A stretch of 8,676 nucleotides of DNA from a bacterium (GTDB lineage Archaea; Nanoarchaeota; Nanoarchaeia; Woesearchaeales; UBA10216): assembly GCA_024206195.1 (NCBI GenBank), contig JAAGZO010000165.1:1-8676 (forward strand), read 5' to 3'. Shown here one piece after another: positions 4,559 through 8,676 of the stretch (its first letter is position 1; every line of letters starts with the position of its first letter). The notes beneath the pieces were generated by a model, which saw only the letters and a list, made by a program, of their open reading frames with translations, did no database searches and was not told the DNA's origin. Made by a program: the position numbers and the translations under genes.

Positions 4559-4790
4559 AACAAATCGGGAACATCCCAGCGGTTAGCCAGTAGCTCGCGA
4601 ATCTTACAAGTTAAGATCAAGGTTTTGCAGGAACCATCCGATCGCGTTATTCCTTACTGACAAAATACATATTAACAATATGATTCTTGTATTGTGACAA
4701 GTTTCTTTTTCACTCCAAATAAAATCGCAGTTCGAATATTAAAAAACCAGCCCGACCTTGTGTGAAAACTTCAGGGCTGGTTTTTCATTT
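4559..4790 (+). ncRNA. Candidate structured small RNA, about 230 nt
   Basis: No protein gene is convincing here, but the stretch sits between a good promoter and a perfect terminator. It is more GC-rich than its surroundings (about 48% over 4561-4650, counted by hand). Nested pairing is visible: GGGA/TCCC (4567-4577), an outer stem CGCGA 4596-4600 with TCGCG 4642-4646 enclosing hairpins ATCTTA/TAAGAT (4601-4617) and GGTT/AACC (4621-4635), and CATATT/AATATG (4668-4682). The enclosed pair would make a three-way junction. It matches no RNA family I recognise and is not a tRNA. On the opposite strand a 34-codon frame (4549-4653) is open without a normal start, so a gene fragment is the main alternative. 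Confidence 0.35.
4742..4785. terminator. Strong bidirectional terminator
   Basis: AAAAACCAGCCC (4742-4753) and GGGCTGGTTTTT (4774-4785) are perfectly complementary over 12 bases with a 20-base loop. T-runs follow in both directions. It can end the candidate rightward small RNA, and it can stop leftward read-through from the right-hand operon. Confidence 0.85.
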
Positions 4791-4980
4791 TTTGATTTAG
4801 TAATCAAATTTTCCAATCTCAAGAATGATTTTAACAGCCCTTCCTAAATGATTTTTCTACCCTTACTTAAACTTTTCACTCTCCTCGCTTAGCTATTCTA
4901 TTTACAACACCTACAACGCCCTATAACGCACACAGAGACGTTTTAAAGCTTCAGATGATACATTGTACGTATATAAAAGA
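4786..4980. other. Gene-free AT-rich spacer
   Basis: This stretch between two terminators has no credible coding frame. The longest small frames are about 8-14 codons and lack ribosome sites. I see no tRNA, repeat or clear promoter, and only an AT-rich TATATAAAAG stretch near the right end. Confidence 0.5.
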
Positions 4981-5009
4981 AAAAGCCCTGTACATGATGT
5001 ACAGGGCTT
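4977..5009 (-). terminator. Terminator of the 8615-5034 operon
   Basis: AAGCCCTGTACA (4983-4994) and TGTACAGGGCTT (4998-5009) form a perfect 12-bp stem with a 3-base loop. On the minus strand it is followed by TTTTTCTTTT. It begins 24 bases beyond the stop of the last operon gene. Confidence 0.9.
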
Positions 5010-5033
5010 CTGATAAGGGTTGTTATTTATAGT

Positions 5034-5429
5034 TTAAAATACTCCATGCGCCTTCAATTGTAGGAGACTAGGTTGTAAATGGGTGCTGAACTGCACAGGA
5101 GGAGACATCGCCCCATCTTTTGTTCGATAAGTGGTTTGTGCCACAACTTCACCACCTGCTACTGTAATCATCATATCAGACTCACAATGTTTACCACGAA
5201 TGTCAATACCTTCTACACCTTCTAGTGTCATCCCAAGGTCAACGGTCTGCCTAATACCACTGTCTTGTACATCCTTACGATAATTACACAGAAGTTTTTT
5301 ACCATCAACCACTAGAATGTCAGAAGCGTTTGGAATTGTGTAGGTTGTGCCGTTAGTGTAATGAATCTTGATGCGTGTTGTTGTAGCTGGTTTTGGTGAA
5401 CGACTGTTTTTACGTGTTTTCTTTGTCAT
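5034..5429 (-). CDS. Hypothetical phage protein, 131 aa
   Basis: The start is ATG 5429, with a strong AAGAGGAATAA ribosome site. The first 20 residues (MTKKTRKNSRSPKPATTTRI) are basic and probably disordered. The rest is rich in short beta segments (IKIHYTNGTTYTI, DILVVDGKKLLC, MMITVAGGEVVAQTTY) with no membrane span. It is the last gene before the operon terminator and follows the kinase gene after a 71-base gap. That gap contains a perfect palindrome, so it may also have separate expression. A mainly beta fold with a basic tail could bind nucleic acid or a capsid, but nothing specific shows this. No family is recognised. Confidence 0.8.
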   Translation of the reverse strand: MTKKTRKNSRSPKPATTTRIKIHYTNGTTYTIPNASDILVVDGKKLLCNYRKDVQDSGIRQTVDLGMTLEGVEGIDIRGKHCESDMMITVAGGEVVAQTTYRTKDGAMSPPVQFSTHLQPSLLQLKAHGVF

Positions 5430-5491
5430 AATATTTATTCCTCTTGTTAAAAATCTGGGGTTGGAAATTAAAATTACCTCTTTTTCCTAAT

Positions 5492-5508
5492 TTTCATGAT
5501 TCATGAAA
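5492..5508. promoter_or_regulatory. Perfect 17-base palindrome at the end of the kinase gene
   Basis: TTTCATGA-T-TCATGAAA is perfectly symmetric with 8-base arms. It covers the kinase stop codon and the start of the gap before the 5034-5429 gene. It has no T-run, so an operator or an RNA-processing or stability hairpin is more likely than a terminator. Confidence 0.4.
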
Positions 5509-5914
5509 GCTTCAAACTGTTCCTCAAACGTTGCTCTTGAGCTTCCAACACCTTTTCAGGTACACCGTGTACTGACTTGTTCCCATGTCGATTCTCGATC
5601 AATAAACTCACCACTTTGTAACCATACTCCTTAGCTAAGGAAAGATAGGGTGCAATCTCTTTCTCTGAGGTGTTTGTGTTGTGGACAACAATATTAGAGC
5701 AAGGTTGCTCCATACTTTTGCGAACACTATCTTGACACCATTTATGAGCCTTACTCATGTTCTCAGGTTTCCAATTATAAACACCTTTGTCGTCGTAATG
5801 GTAGTCGTCTGCTGCAAAGGCTACCGTATTAGGTAAGTGTTCTACTAAGGTGTTAGCTAGTGTTGTTTTACCTGCCCCCGACACTGCTCTCAAGAGGTAA
5901 AGTGTTTTATTCAT
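5501..5914 (-). CDS. P-loop kinase of the N4BP2-like / polynucleotide-kinase type, 137 aa
   Basis: This is a small AAA_33-type P-loop NTPase, likely a 5'-OH polynucleotide kinase or related phosphotransferase. Motifs in order: Walker A A10-VSGAG-K16-T17, ADDYHYD (35-41) with a Walker B or catalytic Asp pair, a helical segment through AHKW (56-59), the NTNT motif (79-82), and HGVP (116-119). ADDY, NTNT and HGVP together are characteristic of NEDD4BP2-like proteins, which are related to the T4 Pnk kinase domain. No HAD-type 3'-phosphatase domain is present, unlike T4 PseT. The start is ATG 5914, overlapping the RNA-ligase stop by 8 bases with GAGG upstream. The 26-codon upstream extension lies wholly inside the ligase gene. 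The tight coupling with the ligase and phosphoesterase supports an RNA end-healing role. The substrate is inferred. Confidence 0.88.
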   Translation of the reverse strand: MNKTLYLLRAVSGAGKTTLANTLVEHLPNTVAFAADDYHYDDKGVYNWKPENMSKAHKWCQDSVRKSMEQPCSNIVVHNTNTSEKEIAPYLSLAKEYGYKVVSLLIENRHGNKSVHGVPEKVLEAQEQRLRNSLKLS

Positions 5915-6797
5915 TTTCGAAATAATCCTCAATCCATTTACGTCGTTGTTGTTCTGTAAGGGAAAGATATTCTTCTTCTGTGAATGTGTCAATGATTTTA
6001 TTCAAAACCTCGTAAAATTCCTCATCGATTTGTTTTCGGAACTCCTCAGTGTTTCTAAAGATATGTTTAGCTTTGTTACGACCGACACGTTGTAGTGCCT
6101 TTTTCGAAAGGTAGTGTTTTGACTTCAGTTTGCACAACACTTCATTAGTGTTTACACATCTCACCATAAACCCCTCTTTCTTGGTGTCGGGTATATCTTT
6201 GAACTTCACAACGTCCCAAGATGGTCGTTCATATCCGTACATATTAACACCAACAGCTACATCACAAACATCTTCTGACAACAGTTCACCATTGGAAATG
6301 TTACGAATACCGATCAAATAAGCACCTTCTTTCTCCTCTACAATATGAGGATCAGATCTATCACAGATTTCAAACAAGTAAGTATTACCTTCAAAGAAGT
6401 CAGCATCTACTTTTTCAATCCATTTACGTGCTAACTGGGCGTACTCTGAATCTAAAGTACCTGTGGTGGATACAATCAAACCATACTTCTCTGTCATAGT
6501 GACGGCTGCTAAGAAACCGTTAACCTTTTCTGGGATAACAACTTCTCGTTCAGGATCTACAAAAGTATTATTCTCTCCTAGGTTAAATGTTTTCTTGAAA
6601 GGGAGGACAATTACATTCCAGTCTTCATCTACAACGACCCCACGACACTCCAATAAGCGTTCATCCATGTACCAAAGATTATCATAAAACACCTTACGAT
6701 GGTATTTTAATACAGACAATCCTTTGTAAACACCCTCTGTGTAGGTTTTCTTTACAACTAATCCTTTGTCAATTAAATCTTGTACGTTGAGTTTCAT
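5907..6797 (-). CDS. T4 Rnl1-like RNA ligase, 296 aa
   Basis: This ATP-dependent RNA ligase joins 3'-OH and 5'-phosphate RNA ends through a lysyl-AMP intermediate. Motifs in order are the Rnl1-type N-terminal segment ECRGVVVDEDWNV...FKKTFNLGE (50-75), motif I E90-K91-VNG with K91 as predicted nucleophile, motif III YLFEICD (140-146), motif IV EGFMVR (208-213) and motif V CKLKSKHYL (222-230, K223 and K225). A helical C-terminal domain follows from about 232. It is shorter than T4 RnlA (about 374 residues), the C-terminal domain being reduced. The start ATG 6797 is chosen because AGAAGG lies nine bases upstream. A TTG nine bases earlier lacks this. It lies one base after the phosphoesterase stop. 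In T4, the equivalent enzyme repairs tRNA cut by host anticodon nucleases. Confidence 0.92.
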   Translation of the reverse strand: MKLNVQDLIDKGLVVKKTYTEGVYKGLSVLKYHRKVFYDNLWYMDERLLECRGVVVDEDWNVIVLPFKKTFNLGENNTFVDPEREVVIPEKVNGFLAAVTMTEKYGLIVSTTGTLDSEYAQLARKWIEKVDADFFEGNTYLFEICDRSDPHIVEEKEGAYLIGIRNISNGELLSEDVCDVAVGVNMYGYERPSWDVVKFKDIPDTKKEGFMVRCVNTNEVLCKLKSKHYLSKKALQRVGRNKAKHIFRNTEEFRKQIDEEFYEVLNKIIDTFTEEEYLSLTEQQRRKWIEDYFENE

Positions 6798-6798
6798 A

Positions 6799-7365
6799 TC
6801 AATCAACCTTCTTATGGTGGTCTACTGTATAGATGTCACGAGATAACAATTCTACCATTACATCTTTGATATTGGCAATCTTACCAAGATTGTCATAACC
6901 CACATCCATTGTCCTACCTTCTGGGTGATAACTGCCATGTGTATGACCAAATAACATAAGTGCTCCTCTTCCTTGTTGATTGTAAGAAGCCATAGGGAAG
7001 TGGGACATACAAATTTTCACACCGTCTACACGTAGTTCTAGGTAATCATAAGTATTTTTCTGTCCCAACGACGAACGAAAAACTTTACAATGGTTACCCA
7101 TGATAAACACCTTATTCCCTTGTAATCTGTTTAGAATACTTAAAGTTTTATCTTTCCCTGCAAAACTAAAATCGCCTAAGCTGAAAATGATGTCATCAGG
7201 TTTAACCTTACTGTTCCACTCTTCAATTAGAGCCTCATGCATTTCCTCTAAAGAATCCCAAGGACGTGTATCTTTACAAAACTTCATCACATTCTTGTGC
7301 CAGAAATGTAAATCAGATGTTACCCAGATATCTTGGTCTTCTGTACTTAACTTCCTACCGAACAT
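6799..7365 (-). CDS. Calcineurin-like metallophosphoesterase, 188 aa
   Basis: All five metallophosphoesterase signatures are present in order: D18-x-H20 (SDLHFWHKN), G64-D65 (LGDFSF), G90-N91-H92, S121-H122 (MSHFP) and G140-H141-T-H143. These bind two metal ions that hydrolyse phosphomonoesters, phosphodiesters or cyclic phosphates. The length is that of a single-domain phage-type MPE, with no accessory domain and no signal peptide, so it is cytoplasmic. The start is ATG 7365 behind GAGGAG, overlapping the previous gene's end by 11 bases. An upstream in-frame start would extend 8 residues into that gene without a ribosome site. Because it precedes an RNA ligase and a kinase, it may act as a 2',3'-cyclic phosphate or 3'-phosphate healing enzyme like the MPE domain of bacterial Pnkp. 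Activity on nucleotides or another phosphodiester remains possible. Confidence 0.92.
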   Translation of the reverse strand: MFGRKLSTEDQDIWVTSDLHFWHKNVMKFCKDTRPWDSLEEMHEALIEEWNSKVKPDDIIFSLGDFSFAGKDKTLSILNRLQGNKVFIMGNHCKVFRSSLGQKNTYDYLELRVDGVKICMSHFPMASYNQQGRGALMLFGHTHGSYHPEGRTMDVGYDNLGKIANIKDVMVELLSRDIYTVDHHKKVD

Positions 7366-7822
7366 TGTTATTCTCCTCAAACTTCTCAAGCCTGTCTAAC
7401 ATTGCAACTCTTGTCTCGTAATAAACTACACTCTTGTCGGAACTTTCAACTTCAGAAATGATTTCTTTAACGAGATCTAAATTTTCACCTACATTAAGAA
7501 TCAACTTCTCAAGTTCGTGACGGTGATGTTTACGAGTTTCAAATTTATCAAGGTCTGTCCAATATTGTTTGATTTCTTCTTCACTCTTCTCAAACAAACT
7601 CTCAGGAACATCGTACATATGCTCGAAGCTTGTATTCCACGAATCGCCACACCAAACACTGATAGTGATTTCTGGTTTGTTTCTACTAATGAAAACATTA
7701 GGAATATTACGTTCAGTGATAGTTTTGTCATCTGGAACTTGTGTAAATTGCAATTCTTGCTTTTCATCAACGTCAACAAGACACTGGATTATTTTAACTG
7801 CTTTGTCTCTGATGTGTTTCAT
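7355..7822 (-). CDS. Hypothetical acidic, helical phage protein, 155 aa
   Basis: The start is ATG 7822 (MKHIRDKAVKIIQCLVDVDE), chosen because TAGGAGGAGAG lies just upstream. The frame is open for 44 further codons, but those overlap the preceding gene. A short beta-rich part (ITERNIPNVFISRNKPEITISVWCGD, split here by a loop) is followed by long charged helices with many E and K residues (KFETRKHHRHELEKLILN, VKEIISEVESSDKSVV). These could form a coiled coil. Its end overlaps the start of the phosphoesterase gene by 11 bases, so the two are translationally coupled. No family is recognised, and a link to the RNA-repair trio is only suggested by coupling. Confidence 0.82.
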   Translation of the reverse strand: MKHIRDKAVKIIQCLVDVDEKQELQFTQVPDDKTITERNIPNVFISRNKPEITISVWCGDSWNTSFEHMYDVPESLFEKSEEEIKQYWTDLDKFETRKHHRHELEKLILNVGENLDLVKEIISEVESSDKSVVYYETRVAMLDRLEKFEENNNVR

Positions 7823-7844
7823 AACCACTCTCCTCCTAGAAAGT

Positions 7845-8156
7845 CTAAAGCTTTTGTTTCCACTTTTCTGAGATAAAACCTGTACCGTCAGGACAACCGC
7901 TGTACACAAACAAAGAGTAGTAATCAAAAGAGTCTTCATCTTCAAAATCAACACCTACCGAAACATAATCCTTTTTCGTACTGTTAAGGTAAATTAGGAA
8001 CTTGCATTGATGTGGATCATCACCAATCTTCTCACACAAGTAAATCTTACCTGACTTCAGTAGTTTACTCATTACTTTACTTTCCGAGTCCACGCTGTGA
8101 CATTCTGCGAAGAATAACTTCCCATCTGGCAGGTGACGTGCATTTGCATCAAACAT
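7845..8156 (-). CDS. Hypothetical phage protein, 103 aa
   Basis: The start is ATG 8156 with AAAGGAGAG a few bases upstream, a strong ribosome site. The protein begins MFDANARHLPDGKLFFAECH and contains beta-prone stretches (GKIYLCEKIG, CKFLIYLNST, DYVSVGVDF). An acidic aromatic segment (DEDSFDYYSLFVYSG) and a CPDGTGF turn come near the end. It has four cysteines but no obvious metal-site spacing, and no signal peptide or membrane span. It sits 22 bases before the next gene and 12 bases after the 8169-8615 gene, inside the leftward operon. The family is not recognised. Confidence 0.8.
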   Translation of the reverse strand: MFDANARHLPDGKLFFAECHSVDSESKVMSKLLKSGKIYLCEKIGDDPHQCKFLIYLNSTKKDYVSVGVDFEDEDSFDYYSLFVYSGCPDGTGFISEKWKQKL

Positions 8157-8168
8157 TGTTACTCTCCT

Positions 8169-8615
8169 TTACTTATCTTTCATGATCTCACTACGGAACA
8201 CAAGGTGTGGAGTCTCCGATTCTTCGTAGCGGGAATAACCCATAAACTCTGTTTCAGAGTAAGGTGCAATCCAACTAAAGAAGTTCTCAATCTCACCAGA
8301 ATAATTCTTCAAATCACCCTTACCCAACAAGCTCCACTGCCTACTGATATGATCATACGTAAGATTAGATACTGAGGTGTTTGGTGTGTAGAAGCTGCCA
8401 TTGTTAAACAAACCATCAAAGCGACTACCTTTATCTTTAATCAACCCCTTGAAACGCTCATCATCCCAATCGACAGCAACATGATTAAAAGGTTTATTAT
8501 CGAAGTTAGAACCGTCTTCAACATTGCGGCACAAACCTTTCAAAACGTAGAGTACATCTTCAGGTAAATTCTCTACTAGGTCGATATTAACGTAAATTTC
8601 TGTATACATACCCAT
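8169..8615 (-). CDS. Hypothetical conserved-looking phage protein, 148 aa
   Basis: The start is ATG 8615, preceded by AAAGGAGAGAAGATT. A second ATG at codon 3 is possible but less well spaced. The opening MGMYTEIYVNIDL, followed by a short helix (PEDVLYVLKGLCRN) and later the segments FNHVAVDWDD and FSWIAPYSETEFMGYSRYEE, reminds me of a family of small uncharacterised proteins widespread in phages of Gram-negative bacteria. I cannot name it. The many aromatic residues suggest a compact alpha/beta domain. There is no membrane span or signal peptide. It is the first complete gene behind the strong promoter at the right edge. Its role is unknown. Confidence 0.85.
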   Translation of the reverse strand: MGMYTEIYVNIDLVENLPEDVLYVLKGLCRNVEDGSNFDNKPFNHVAVDWDDERFKGLIKDKGSRFDGLFNNGSFYTPNTSVSNLTYDHISRQWSLLGKGDLKNYSGEIENFFSWIAPYSETEFMGYSRYEESETPHLVFRSEIMKDK

Positions 8616-8647
8616 AATCTTCTCTCCTTTATTAATTCATAGTGCTG

Positions 8648-8676
8648 ATATTAATCTAACGCTTTGCACTTGTCAA
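8648..8676 (-). promoter_or_regulatory. Promoter of the leftward 8615-5034 operon
   Basis: On the minus strand, a perfect -35 TTGACA (8671-8676, at the window edge) and TAATAT (8648-8653) are separated by 17 bases. Transcription would start near 8641, about 25 bases before ATG 8615. With a consensus -35 this is probably recognised by host sigma-70. Confidence 0.6.

Noticed and set aside
4540..4660. A tRNA gene in the GC-richer intergenic stretch
   Set aside because: Neither strand gives a 7-bp acceptor stem, a GGTTCNANNCC T-arm or a CCA end at tRNA spacing. The visible stems do not form a cloverleaf.
4848..4892. 14-codon rightward hydrophobic frame (MIFLPLLKLFTLLA)
   Set aside because: There is no ribosome site, promoter or conservation evidence. 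Such short hydrophobic frames are common by chance in T-rich DNA.
5915..5992. 26-residue N-terminal extension of the kinase
   Set aside because: It lies entirely within the RNA-ligase gene, has no ribosome site, and the kinase family begins a few residues before the Walker A motif, as with the ATG 5914 start.
7517..7876. Rightward frames opposite 7355-8156, including ones of 119 and 100 codons
   Set aside because: They are antisense to well-supported genes, have no ribosome sites, and show composition typical of reverse-strand shadows.
7823..7954. Signal-peptide-like N-terminus (MKTLLITTLCLCTAVVLTVQVLS) on the 155-aa gene
   Set aside because: This 44-codon extension lies inside the end of the preceding gene in another frame. 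A near-perfect ribosome site stands before ATG 7822, so the hydrophobic stretch is a shadow translation.

Overview
This window looks like part of an AT-rich genome of a virulent tailed bacteriophage. The evidence is dense packing of small, mostly unrecognisable genes, almost all on one strand, with short gaps or overlaps, plus a phage-typical set of nucleic-acid enzymes: a UV damage endonuclease, a T4 Rnl1-like RNA ligase, a small P-loop polynucleotide-kinase-like protein and a calcineurin-like phosphoesterase. Palindromes matching the enterobacterial/Vibrio CRP consensus suggest a gammaproteobacterial host, perhaps a Vibrio relative. That host call is an inference.

Layout. (1) Positions 8676-5034, leftward: one probable operon of seven genes. 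It starts at a TTGACA-17-TAATAT promoter at the right edge and ends in a perfect 12-bp terminator hairpin at 4983-5009. In transcription order it holds two to three small unknown proteins, a metallophosphoesterase, an RNA ligase, a kinase-like P-loop protein and one more unknown. The three enzyme genes touch or overlap. Together they carry the same three activities that bacterial Pnkp (kinase, MPE phosphatase, ligase) carries in one polypeptide, so an RNA-repair role is the most attractive reading. (2) Positions 4506-5033: 528 bases without a convincing gene. They hold three terminator-like hairpins and what looks like an independent rightward small-RNA unit (promoter 4524-4552, body with nested hairpins, strong terminator 4742-4785). 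(3) Positions 4293-4505: the only rightward gene, small and unknown, with its own promoter and terminator. (4) Positions 4067-3108: uvsE, a UV damage endonuclease, transcribed leftward from a region containing a perfect 13-bp inverted repeat. (5) Positions 3004-1, leftward: nine small genes in three transcription units (3004-2522, 2438-1582, 1480-1). Nearly all are of unknown function. One is a candidate ADP-ribosyltransferase-fold protein and one is a cysteine-rich small protein.

Two regulatory patterns run across the window. Four palindromes of the form TGTGA-N6-TCAC(A/G/T) stand just upstream of candidate promoters (1571, 2504, 3120, 4509), two of them at a spacing typical of class II CRP activation. 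The left-hand genes mostly use a TAAGGT-type ribosome binding site with a TTATG-like start context, whereas the right-hand operon uses classical AGGAG sites, so the two halves seem to be differently controlled modules.
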